This document shows, one piece after another, positions 1 through 6,013 of a stretch of 7,966 nt of DNA. This stretch comes from Oscillospiraceae bacterium. GTDB lineage: Bacteria > Bacillota > Clostridia > Oscillospirales > Acutalibacteraceae. Each line of letters begins with the position of its first letter. The first letter of the stretch is position 1. The position numbers and the translations under genes were made by a program. The notes beneath the pieces are model-generated. The model did no database searches. It was not told the origin of the DNA and worked only from the letters and a program-made list of their open reading frames with translations. The stretch is taken from contig WRDE01000081.1 in the NCBI GenBank assembly GCA_009783605.1, positions 1-7,966 on the forward strand, given 5' to 3'.

Positions 1-1185
1 AATCAGGAGGTGCTGGGCGAGCTGTCCGGTTCGATGCAGGACCGGCTGTCCGGGATGCGGGAGATCCAGGCGTTCAGCCGGGAATCGGCCGAGAATAAGC
101 GGGTGGCGAAGGAATGCCTGCATTATGCCTTTGTCAACAAACGCGCCAATCTCGCCAATGCCCTGTTCCACCCGGCGGTGGAGGCGCTGACCGGTTTCGG
201 CACCCTCGCGGTGATCGCTGTCGGCGGCACACTGGCGCTGGGCGGCGCCATCCCGGCGGCGGATCTGGTGGGTTTTTTCATGTATCTGACCCTGCTCTAC
301 ACCCCGCTGATCATGCTGGCCCGACAGGTGGAGGAGGTACAGGCGTCGATGGCTGGCGGCCGGCGGGTGATTGAGCTGCTGGACGAATCGGAGGAGATTG
401 TCGATATGCCCGGGGCAATTGAATTGGAACGCGCGGCCGGGCGGCTGACCTTCGACCATGTGGGTTTTCGTTATTTGGAGGAGGAACCGGTGCTGACCGA
501 TATCCACTTCACCGCCGAACCCGGCGAAATGGTGGCACTGGTCGGAGCCACCGGCGTCGGCAAGACCACCATCGTCTCATTGGCCGAGCGGTTCTATGAC
601 CCCACCGAGGGCGCGGTGCTGTTGGACGGGATCGACCTGCGGAAACTGACCGTCGGATCGGTCCGGGCCAACCTGTCGTTGGTGCTGCAGGACGTGTTCC
701 TCTTCAACGGAACCATCGCTGAAAATATCGCCTGCGGTGTGGAATCGGCTGCCCAAGAAAACGCTGCCGGTCTGCGGCAGCGGATCGAAAAAGCGGCTGA
801 GATTGCCTGTGCCGACGGATTTATCATGGAGATGCCGGACGGCTACGATACCGTGATCGGCGAGCGGGGTATCCGGCTGTCGGGCGGCCAGAAACAGCGG
901 GTCGCCATCGCCCGGGCGGTGCTGCGGGACGCGCCGGTGCTGATCTTAGACGAGGCCACCTCCGCGGTGGATACCAAAACCGAGGAATCCATCGCGCAGG
1001 CTGTGGAAAACTTGGTCGCCGGACGCCGGACGATGATTGTCATTGCCCACCGGCTGTCAACCGTGCGGCGGGCGGACAGGATCTTGGTGCTGGAGCAGGG
1101 CCGGGTGGCGGAGCAGGGGACCCATGAACAGCTGCTGGCTGCCGGCGGGATCTATGCGGGGTTATATAAAAGGAGCGCCAAGTGA
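1..1185 (+). CDS. ABC exporter, fused permease/ATPase, 5'-truncated by window
   Basis: This is the C-terminal 394 residues of a type I (ABCB/MsbA-like) half-transporter, which uses ATP to export a lipid, peptide or drug across the cytoplasmic membrane. The frame is open from base 1, so the true start lies upstream and the GTG at 10 is internal. The first ~110 residues are the end of the transmembrane domain, with hydrophobic segments around nt 180-270 and 270-325. The ATPase domain follows with every expected motif: Walker A GATGVGKTT (nt 544-570), Q-loop LVLQDVFLFNGTIAENI (about nt 679-729), signature LSGGQKQR (877-900), Walker B VLILDEATSAVD with its catalytic Glu at 952, and the switch His at 1048 (IAHRLST). 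It appears catalytically competent. The stop overlaps the next gene's start (GTGA), which suggests translational coupling. Substrate cannot be told from sequence. Confidence 0.95.
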   Translation, partial: NQEVLGELSGSMQDRLSGMREIQAFSRESAENKRVAKECLHYAFVNKRANLANALFHPAVEALTGFGTLAVIAVGGTLALGGAIPAADLVGFFMYLTLLYTPLIMLARQVEEVQASMAGGRRVIELLDESEEIVDMPGAIELERAAGRLTFDHVGFRYLEEEPVLTDIHFTAEPGEMVALVGATGVGKTTIVSLAERFYDPTEGAVLLDGIDLRKLTVGSVRANLSLVLQDVFLFNGTIAENIACGVESAAQENAAGLRQRIEKAAEIACADGFIMEMPDGYDTVIGERGIRLSGGQKQRVAIARAVLRDAPVLILDEATSAVDTKTEESIAQAVENLVAGRRTMIVIAHRLSTVRRADRILVLEQGRVAEQGTHEQLLAAGGIYAGLYKRSAK

Positions 1186-1898
1186 AGTTCCTCGTTTTAT
1201 TTTTAAGCGTACTGCTGCTCAATATATTCGCTGTGGTCACCATTATCCTGCGCCCGAAGCTGTTCAGGGTCAGGCTGTATAAGCCGATGCTGTGGAATTT
1301 CAAGCTCTCGGTGCTGCCGCTGATGGCGCTGCTGCTGAATATCGCGGTGTTCGCCGCGCTGAACATTGCCGGCGCGCATACCGGTGTCCCGGCCTTTTAT
1401 CCGGCGGCCCGGACCGTGTTTTTTATCGGTCTGGCGGTCTGGCTGCTGTTGCTGCCCAACGCGGGATATCTGATCACCGAGCTGAACCTGAACCACCGGG
1501 ACAGGGACGAAAAAGAGGTGCCGATCTGGTACGATATCGTATCGGTGCTGTCGCTGGCGCTGTCGGGCATCGTCAATACGCTGGCGAATATTGCGATGAT
1601 CCAGCTGTCCTTTCTGGTGGCGTTTGACCCGGAGATGCTGACGGCGGGGGATTACGCGGCGCTGTTCGCCAGCGGCTTTGGCCTGATCCTGCTGATCGTG
1701 ACCGGCATCTATCTCGGCCGGGCGGTACGGTTCAACTCCTGGGACGTGCTGCATCCCGGCGCTTTTTTCAAAAAATGTAAAACACATTTTTCCGGGCCGG
1801 GAATTTTTAAGGAATTTCTGCTATTTATTATCTTCCATACGGTATTTTTTATGATCATGTACGTGTCATTCGGCATCCCGTTCTATTTTGTGGCATAA
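1182..1898 (+). CDS. DUF1361 family polytopic membrane protein
   Basis: This 238-residue, very hydrophobic protein has about six membrane segments (roughly residues 2-23, 42-62, 77-98, 115-147, 161-182 and 209-232). I assign it to DUF1361 from its conserved loops: LPNAGYLITEL (91-101), a charged stretch then WYDI (116-119), and GIYLGRAVRFNSWDVLHP (175-192). The family has no established function that I know of. The GTG start at 1182 is chosen because AGGAG at 1171-1175 sits six bases upstream and the start overlaps the ABC gene's TGA, so the two are probably co-translated. A role linked to the exporter is an inference from this coupling only. The distal half after about nt 1760 is more AT-rich than the rest. 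Confidence 0.85.
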   Translation: MKFLVLFLSVLLLNIFAVVTIILRPKLFRVRLYKPMLWNFKLSVLPLMALLLNIAVFAALNIAGAHTGVPAFYPAARTVFFIGLAVWLLLLPNAGYLITELNLNHRDRDEKEVPIWYDIVSVLSLALSGIVNTLANIAMIQLSFLVAFDPEMLTAGDYAALFASGFGLILLIVTGIYLGRAVRFNSWDVLHPGAFFKKCKTHFSGPGIFKEFLLFIIFHTVFFMIMYVSFGIPFYFVA

Positions 1899-1924
1899 TA
1901 CTAAAAAAATCGGAGGAATACAGC

Positions 1925-2092
1925 ATGACAAAACTCGAAAAACGCCTGACCGCGGCGGTGGCGGTGCTGGCGATAGTCATATTGATACTGGTCATCGTTC
2001 TCGGTTCGGTGGTGGAGGGCCAGAACTGGTATACCGAACAGATCAGCTCGCTCCAGTCGGAGAACGCGGTGTTGAGAAAGAATAGTGATTAG
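1925..2092 (+). CDS. Small single-pass membrane protein (55 aa), 3' end inside a repeat
   Basis: A short ORF starts at ATG 1925 behind a strong GGAGGAA Shine-Dalgarno (1912-1918), 26 bases after the DUF1361 stop. The product has a short charged N-terminus (MTKLEKR), one membrane helix at about residues 10-30, and a short outward tail (GQNWYTEQISSLQSENAVL) with the look of a brief coiled coil. The topology resembles small FtsL/DivIC-like proteins, but it is too short to assign and I do not name a function. The last residues (Asn-Ser-Asp) and the TAG stop are encoded by the heptamer repeat at 2083-2114. The gene may therefore have been longer before the repeat arrived. Codon choice matches the neighbours. 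Confidence 0.7.
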   Translation: MTKLEKRLTAAVAVLAIVILILVIVLGSVVEGQNWYTEQISSLQSENAVLRKNSD

Positions 2093-2114
2093 TGGATAGT
2101 GATTAGTGATTAGT
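2083..2114 (+). repeat. Heptamer array, AGTGATT type, copy 1
   Basis: Four tandem 7-base units read AGTGATT (2084-2090), AGTGGAT (2091-2097), AGTGATT (2098-2104) and AGTGATT (2105-2111), then a partial AGT. An identical 32-base run, including the internal AGTGGAT variant, occurs at 7279-7310, and an inverted relative lies at 7374-7406. The array contains closely spaced stops and terminates the upstream small gene with AGT GAT TAG. Confidence 0.9.
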
Positions 2115-2124
2115 GGCGGTATGT

Positions 2125-2166
2125 ATTTGCAATTTGCCATTTACAATTTCCAATTTGCAATTTATC
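2125..2166. repeat. Heptamer array, ATTTGCA type
   Basis: Six contiguous 7-base units share the core ATTT: ATTTGCA, ATTTGCC, ATTTACA, ATTTCCA, ATTTGCA and ATTTATC. It lies 10 bases after the AGTGATT-type array, has the same period but a different unit, and is very AT-rich compared with the surrounding DNA. No promoter or terminator function is evident. Confidence 0.8.
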
Positions 2167-2231
2167 ATAAATCCCCTCCGTCTCTCATATCTATCTCTAA
2201 AAGACAAGCGTCCGGACTGGGACGGAAAGGG

Positions 2232-3224
2232 ATGGATAACGGCATGGGTGTGTATGGGAAACAGGAATATCTGCCGGAAGGGGTGCTGTTGGATACGCCG
2301 GAGAACCGGCGGATTATCGGCAGCTGGGACGGATTGGCCGAAGCGGCGCTGGACGGCCGGGTGGTTGAGGCAAGAGCGGAGTTATGCGACAGCGGACACA
2401 ATCTGCACGTGGATATGCCGGGCATGGCCGGCGTGATCCCCTATTTGGAGGGGGCGCTGGGCATTGAGGAGGGGATCACCCGGGATATCGCGCTGATCTC
2501 CCGGGTAGGCAAGCCGGTCAGCTTTACAGTGACCGGGTTCGAGGATCTGCCGGACGGCTCCCGGCGGGCGGTGCTCTCCCGGCGGGAGGCGCAGCGCCGC
2601 TGTAAAGTGTTATACATTAACAGATTGCGCCGCGGCGATATCATCCCGGCCCGGATCACCCGGCTGGAGACCTTCGGCGCGTTCTGCGATATCGGCTGCG
2701 GGCTGCCGGCGCTGATGCCGATCGCCAGTATCTCGGTGTCCCGCATCAGCCATCCCTCCGACCGGTTTATTACCGGCATGGACGTCCTCGGGGTGGTGTC
2801 CTCTCTGGAGGATGGCCGGATCTGCCTGTCCCAGCGGGAGCTACTCGGCACCTGGGAGGAAAACGCTGCCCTCTTTTCGGCGGGGGAGACGGTGACCGGA
2901 TTGGTGCGGTCGGTGGAGCCATATGGCGTATTTGTCGAGCTGACCCCAAATCTGGCGGGGCTGGCGGAACCCCGGGAAGGGGCGGCGGCGGGCCAGCTGG
3001 CCGGTATCTACATAAAGAGTATCCTGCCGGAGAAGATGAAACTCAAGTTGGTCATCATCGACACCGTCCCCGCCCTCACCGGCTACCGTTCCGGTATCCA
3101 CCGGTGCGGAGATATCGGCCCGGTACGCAGCCGCCCGCGGTATTTTCAGACCTCCGGCCGGATCGACCGCTGGCTGTATTCGCCGCCGGACTGCGGGAAG
3201 TGTATTGAGAGTGTGTTTATTTGA
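2232..3224 (+). CDS. S1-domain RNA-binding protein (clostridial S1-like)
   Basis: The 330-residue product belongs to the short S1-like proteins common in Clostridia, often annotated as 30S ribosomal protein S1. It carries two clear S1 (OB-fold) domains, at about residues 134-203 (RRGDIIPARITRLETFGAF ... GRICLSQREL) and 216-277 (FSAGETVTGLVRSVEPYGVF ... KLKLVIID). A more degenerate S1-like region lies at about 41-118. The C-terminal tail (YFQTSGRIDRWLYSPPDC) is also typical of the group as I recall it. It presumably binds single-stranded RNA in the cytoplasm, in translation or mRNA handling. The start is uncertain. ATG 2232 fits family length and has GGA about five bases upstream; ATG 2244 is an alternative. 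The open frame reaches back into the repeats to 2106, but that part encodes repeat-derived sequence and is rejected. No clear promoter is visible just upstream. Confidence 0.88.
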   Translation: MDNGMGVYGKQEYLPEGVLLDTPENRRIIGSWDGLAEAALDGRVVEARAELCDSGHNLHVDMPGMAGVIPYLEGALGIEEGITRDIALISRVGKPVSFTVTGFEDLPDGSRRAVLSRREAQRRCKVLYINRLRRGDIIPARITRLETFGAFCDIGCGLPALMPIASISVSRISHPSDRFITGMDVLGVVSSLEDGRICLSQRELLGTWEENAALFSAGETVTGLVRSVEPYGVFVELTPNLAGLAEPREGAAAGQLAGIYIKSILPEKMKLKLVIIDTVPALTGYRSGIHRCGDIGPVRSRPRYFQTSGRIDRWLYSPPDCGKCIESVFI

Positions 3225-3290
3225 GAATTTAGAGCTTATAGCAATTTGATGAATCGTGTACTACATCTTTCTTATTTTTTCCCGCGCGGG

Positions 3291-3320
3291 TTGACCACTT
3301 TAGTGGATTATAGATAGTAT
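3291..3320 (+). promoter_or_regulatory. Candidate sigma-A promoter with embedded inverted repeat
   Basis: TTGACC (3291-3296) and TAGTAT (3315-3320) are separated by 18 bases, giving a plausible housekeeping promoter with a start near 3326. A 12-base near-palindrome, CCACTTTAGTGG (3294-3305), overlaps the -35 box and spacer and could be a repressor operator. The palindrome CCCGCGCGGG (3281-3290) sits directly upstream after a T-run. Output would meet the terminator at 3350-3380. Confidence 0.5.
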
Positions 3321-3325
3321 ACAAA

Positions 3326-3380
3326 AAGTCAAACCGCTATAGAATCCAGCAGGGGCGGTTTCCATGCCGTCCCTGTTTTT
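3326..3380 (+). ncRNA. Candidate short RNA or orphan attenuator
   Basis: The expected transcript from the promoter at 3291-3320 is only about 55 bases before an intrinsic terminator. It contains AAACCGC (3331-3337), which can pair with GCGGTTT (3355-3361). That pairing uses bases of the terminator's left arm, so the two folds exclude each other. The arrangement is that of an attenuator leader or a very short RNA. No ORF of note lies inside. Existence as an RNA is inferred, not shown. Confidence 0.3.
3350..3380 (+). terminator. Intrinsic terminator within the intergenic region
   Basis: CAGGGGCGG (3350-3358) pairs with CCGTCCCTG (3367-3375) as a 9-bp stem with one G-U pair and an 8-base loop, followed at once by TTTTT (3376-3380). 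It lies 126 bases beyond the S1 gene, so it could end readthrough from that gene as well as the short transcript from 3326. Confidence 0.65.
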
Positions 3381-3470
3381 GTTGTAATGTTCCCTTTACT
3401 ATCCAGCCATTTGGACATTGAAACCCCCGAAAATAATTTATAAGCTCGAAGCTCTTTTTTTTCGCCGGGA

Positions 3471-3499
3471 TTGACAACGCCGGATAAAAACGGTATACT
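3471..3499 (+). promoter_or_regulatory. Near-consensus sigma-A promoter of the polysaccharide operon
   Basis: A perfect -35 box TTGACA (3471-3476), a 17-base spacer and TATACT (3494-3499, one mismatch to TATAAT) form a strong housekeeping promoter, with a start near 3506 and a leader of about 40 bases to the glycosyltransferase. A T8 run lies just upstream (3455-3462). CGCCGG occurs on both sides of the -35 box (3463-3468 and 3478-3483), a possible regulator-binding direct repeat. Confidence 0.88.
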
Positions 3500-3546
3500 T
3501 ATTCAAAATATGTATTTATAAGATAACACAGACGGGGTGGCGGGGA

Positions 3547-4665
3547 TTGACGCGGGTGCTGTATGTCCATGGCGGGCTGCTGCGGTATGGCGGCACCGAA
3601 TCCTATATGATGAACTACTGCCGCCATTTTGACCGTGCCCGGATCACGGTGGATTTCGCCGTCCACGGGGAAGGGACCGGCGCATATGACGAAGAAGTGC
3701 TGGCGATGGGCGGGCGGATTTATCATCTGCCGGTCAAGGGGCAGGATTACCGGGGGAATACCCGGGCGCTGCGCCGGCTGATATCCGCGGGCGGCTACCG
3801 GGCGGTCCACAGCCATATCGATGCCGGCAACGCCCATGTGCTGCGTATCGCCAAGGCGTGCGGCGTCCCGCTGCGGGTTGCCCACAGCCACAACACCCGG
3901 ACCCAGTCGGACAGCCGGTTGCGTCGATGGTATAACGCGCTGGAAAAACGGCGGATCCCGGGAGTAGCCACCCACCTGTTCGCCTGTTCCGACGCCGCCG
4001 GCCGGTGGCTCTACGGCAGGTGCCCCTTCACCGTTATCAATAATGCCATCGACCTGGAAAAATACCGGCCGGACGCGGATTTACGCGCACAGCTGCGGGG
4101 GGAGTTAGGCGTGGCGGATGGACAGCCGCTGATCGGGCATGTGGGGCGGTTCAGCTACCAGAAAAACCATCAAAAACTGATTGATATTTTCGCCGCTTTT
4201 GTAAAGTTGCGGCCGGACGCGGTGCTCGCGCTGATCGGCGAGGGGGAGACCCGCCCGGCGGCGGAAAAACAGGCGGCCGCCTGCGGTCTTACCGACAGCA
4301 TCCGTTTTGTGGGGACCACCTCCCGGGTAGCGGCGTATATGCAGGCCTTTGACGCGTTTGTGCTGCCCTCCCGGTTTGAGGGGCTGGCGGTGGCGTTAGT
4401 GGAGGCCCAGGCCGCCGGGTTGCCCTGTTTTACCGGCCGCGAGGCTATGCCGCCGGAATCGGATATCACCGGATTGGTCCGGTTTTTTCCGCCGGAGGCC
4501 GGTCCCGGGGTATGGGCGGAGGCGCTGGCGGAAGCGGTGCTGCCGGATGCCGTCCGGACCGGCACCGCCGCCGATATCGCCGCGGCGGGATATGATATAC
4601 GGCAGGAAGCGGGCCGGCTGCAGCGGTTTTATGAAACGGGAATTTTAGGAATGACTATAGCATGA
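3547..4665 (+). CDS. GT4-family glycosyltransferase (CapH-like)
   Basis: This 372-residue cytoplasmic, probably membrane-associated, enzyme would move a sugar from a nucleotide-sugar donor to a growing surface polysaccharide. It has the two-domain GT-B layout. The N-terminal acceptor domain opens RVLYVHGG ... YGGTES and contains VAHSHNT. The donor domain starts near IGHVGRFSYQKNH and holds the retaining-transferase E-x7-E motif in RFEGLAVALVEAQ (Glu278 and Glu286), with AGLPCF after it. Length is normal for GT4 enzymes. The TTG start at 3547 is chosen because GGGGTGG (3534-3540) is six bases upstream and the product then opens MTRVLYVHGG, as expected for the family. It is first in its operon, about 40 bases from the predicted transcription start, and its stop overlaps the next start (ATGA, 4662-4665). 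Donor and acceptor sugars are unknown. Confidence 0.92.
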   Translation: MTRVLYVHGGLLRYGGTESYMMNYCRHFDRARITVDFAVHGEGTGAYDEEVLAMGGRIYHLPVKGQDYRGNTRALRRLISAGGYRAVHSHIDAGNAHVLRIAKACGVPLRVAHSHNTRTQSDSRLRRWYNALEKRRIPGVATHLFACSDAAGRWLYGRCPFTVINNAIDLEKYRPDADLRAQLRGELGVADGQPLIGHVGRFSYQKNHQKLIDIFAAFVKLRPDAVLALIGEGETRPAAEKQAAACGLTDSIRFVGTTSRVAAYMQAFDAFVLPSRFEGLAVALVEAQAAGLPCFTGREAMPPESDITGLVRFFPPEAGPGVWAEALAEAVLPDAVRTGTAADIAAAGYDIRQEAGRLQRFYETGILGMTIA

Positions 4666-5882
4666 ACATCATCAAAAACCTGCGCAAGGTGAAAAAATAT
4701 GTCCGCGCCGCCGATATCGCCGACTTGTTGATAGTGCTGCTATCCTGGCTCCCCGGCAAGCTGCTGCGGCTGAGAAAGCGGCATATCTGGTTGGTTTCGG
4801 AACGGCCGGAGGAGGCTCGGGACAACGGCTACTGGTTTTTCCGGTATGTCAGAGAAAACCATCCGCACCTGCCGGTCTACTACCCCATCCGGTTCTCCGC
4901 CGCCGACGCGCGGGAGAGGATATTTCCGTTAGGTAACGCGATCCGTTACGGCGGGTTCCGGCACCATATGTATTTTTGGGCCGCCGAAAAGAATATCAGC
5001 GCGCATATCGGCAACGGCTTCCCGGCTCCGTTTATCTGTAGGCTGTTTTTGATGCGGGGACGCTATTCCTTTCAAAATATCTTCCTGCAGCACGGCGTCA
5101 TTCTCAACAAAGCCCCCTTTTTGATGGCGGACCAGAACCGTATCGACCTGTTTATCACCTCCACCCCCGCCGAGACGGCGTTTGTTGTTCAGGAACTCGG
5201 CTATCCCGCCGGCCGGGTAGTCTGCGTGGGGTTGTGCCGGTATGACGGGCTGTTTTCGCCGCCTGCCCGCCCGGGCCGGATCCTTTTGCTGCCGACCTGG
5301 CGCTGGCGGCTGTCGCCGGAAAAGGGAGAATCTCCCAAAGCGGCGTATAAGCGGATCGCCGCTTCCGGTTATGTCCGGACGCTGCAGACGCTGATAAACG
5401 ATCCCGGGCTGGAAGAATTTTTGGCAGAATGCGGCCTGGAGCTGGTTTTCCTGCTCCATCCGCAGATGCAGCCTTTCCGGGACTGTTTTTCCGCTGTTTC
5501 GCCCCGTATCCGCCTTGTCTCGCCTGTTCCGCCGGAACAGGCGGATATCCAGACAGCGCTGCGGGAATCCGCGTTTCTGATCACCGATTATTCCAGCATC
5601 TCCGCCGACTTCGCCTATATGCGCAAACCGCTGCTCTATTACCAGTTCGATGAGGCCGCGTTCCGGGAGCAGCATTATCCGGAAGGGTATTTCGATTACC
5701 GGCGGGACGGTTACGGCCCGGTCGTCACCGCCGCCGCCGAAGTGACCGCCGTGCTGCGGCAGGCGTACCGGAGCGGGTTTGTGATGCCGGAGCCATTCCG
5801 GCAGAGAGCCGAGAAGGATTTTATCTTCAACGACCGGGAATACTGCCGCCGGAATTTTGAAGCGGTACGGGATTTTAAATAA
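4662..5882 (+). CDS. CDP-glycerol glycerophosphotransferase family protein (TagB/TagF-like)
   Basis: This 406-residue enzyme belongs to the Glyphos_transf family (PF04464). Members transfer glycerol-phosphate, or in relatives ribitol-phosphate, from the CDP-activated form to a polyprenol-linked wall teichoic acid or polysaccharide acceptor at the inner membrane face. Family landmarks are present: FLQHGVI with His144, LLHPQM with His266-Pro267, and LITDYSSISADFAY with Thr308-Ser312. These correspond to the catalytic and CDP-glycerol-binding motifs known from TagF. A hydrophobic/basic N-terminus (about residues 18-40) suits peripheral membrane binding. The 406-residue length fits a single catalytic domain of TagB or short-TagF type, not the longer two-domain TagF. 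Its ATG overlaps the glycosyltransferase stop, so the pair is probably translated together. Whether it primes, polymerises or decorates cannot be decided here. Confidence 0.92.
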   Translation: MNIIKNLRKVKKYVRAADIADLLIVLLSWLPGKLLRLRKRHIWLVSERPEEARDNGYWFFRYVRENHPHLPVYYPIRFSAADARERIFPLGNAIRYGGFRHHMYFWAAEKNISAHIGNGFPAPFICRLFLMRGRYSFQNIFLQHGVILNKAPFLMADQNRIDLFITSTPAETAFVVQELGYPAGRVVCVGLCRYDGLFSPPARPGRILLLPTWRWRLSPEKGESPKAAYKRIAASGYVRTLQTLINDPGLEEFLAECGLELVFLLHPQMQPFRDCFSAVSPRIRLVSPVPPEQADIQTALRESAFLITDYSSISADFAYMRKPLLYYQFDEAAFREQHYPEGYFDYRRDGYGPVVTAAAEVTAVLRQAYRSGFVMPEPFRQRAEKDFIFNDREYCRRNFEAVRDFK

Positions 5883-5959
5883 TAGACTTCCTCGGGAATT
5901 AAGCGTGAGCGGAAAAAAGATCGTTTACGCCGTTCGCGATTAATTCCCGAGGAAGTCTA
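5883..5959 (+). repeat. 29-bp long hairpin in intercistronic leader
   Basis: TAGACTTCCTCGGGAATTAA (5883-5902) is repeated as a perfect reverse complement at 5940-5959. After one G-A mismatch the pairing continues for nine more pairs (5904-5912 with 5930-5938), closing a 17-base loop. Two inner pairs (5906/5936 and 5909/5933) are G-U on plus-strand RNA but would be A-C mismatches on the other strand, which points to an RNA structure. It starts on the base after the glycerophosphotransferase stop and has no T-run after it, so it is not a standard terminator. It could be an RNase III or stability element, or a small inverted-repeat element without a visible target duplication. Confidence 0.75.
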
Positions 5960-5991
5960 ATCGGCAGCCGGGGATTATTGGCTGCTTAGAC
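5955..5991 (+). promoter_or_regulatory. Second leader hairpin, competing with the long hairpin
   Basis: GCAGCC (5964-5969) pairs with GGCTGC (5980-5985) around a 10-base loop. The flanking GTCTAA (5955-5960) pairs with TTAGAC (5986-5991) across a 3-base bulge. GTCTA is also the base of the long hairpin's right arm, so the lower parts of the two stems compete. The Shine-Dalgarno of the next gene (GAGG, 6003-6006) lies 12 bases further on. No convincing promoter is seen in this gap. Confidence 0.4.
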
Positions 5992-6013
5992 AAAAGAAAG
6001 ACGAGGAAAACAT

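Larger units (their letters stand above)
3225..3546. other. Non-coding interval with two promoters and a structured element
   Basis: This 322-base AT-rich gap between the S1 gene and the glycosyltransferase holds no credible gene. It contains a candidate promoter (3291-3320), a short hairpin/terminator element (3331-3380), a near-consensus promoter (3471-3499) and the glycosyltransferase leader. A 9-base inverted repeat, GAGCTTATA (3232-3240) and TATAAGCTC (3439-3447), brackets its first two thirds. I see no obvious strong terminator directly after the S1 gene. The T8 run at 3455-3462 follows only a weak AGCT-CGA-AGCT hairpin. Confidence 0.7.

Noticed and set aside
1203..1787. 194-residue minus-strand ORF
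   Set aside because: It lies wholly antisense to the DUF1361 gene and its Gln/Arg-rich composition is what the reverse frame of a GC-rich membrane protein gene gives.
2083..2166. CRISPR array
   Set aside because: The units are 7 bases long and contiguous, with no spacers and no cas genes nearby.
2106..2231. N-terminal extension of the S1-domain protein starting in the repeat
   Set aside because: The extra 42 residues translate the heptamer arrays and have no ribosome site. ATG 2232 or 2244 fits the family length.
3364..3387. Leader peptide ATG CCG TCC CTG ... TAA (7 residues) in the intergenic element
   Set aside because: It has no Shine-Dalgarno, no run of regulatory codons, and lies within the terminator stem.
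3439..3462. Terminator formed by AGCT-CGA-AGCT and the T8 run
   Set aside because: A 4-bp stem with a 3-base loop is too weak. The T-run more likely serves as an upstream AT-rich element of the promoter at 3471.
3499..3975. Minus-strand ORF across the glycosyltransferase 5' end
   Set aside because: It overlaps the promoter leader and the conserved N-terminus of the glycosyltransferase and shows no family resemblance.
4929..5675. 248-residue minus-strand ORF
   Set aside because: It is antisense to the well-supported glycerophosphotransferase, has low-complexity Arg/Gln/Gly composition, and shows no ribosome site or recognisable domain.
5883..5959. Intrinsic terminator after the glycerophosphotransferase
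   Set aside because: The stem is long but no T-run follows the right arm, so standard termination is not supported.
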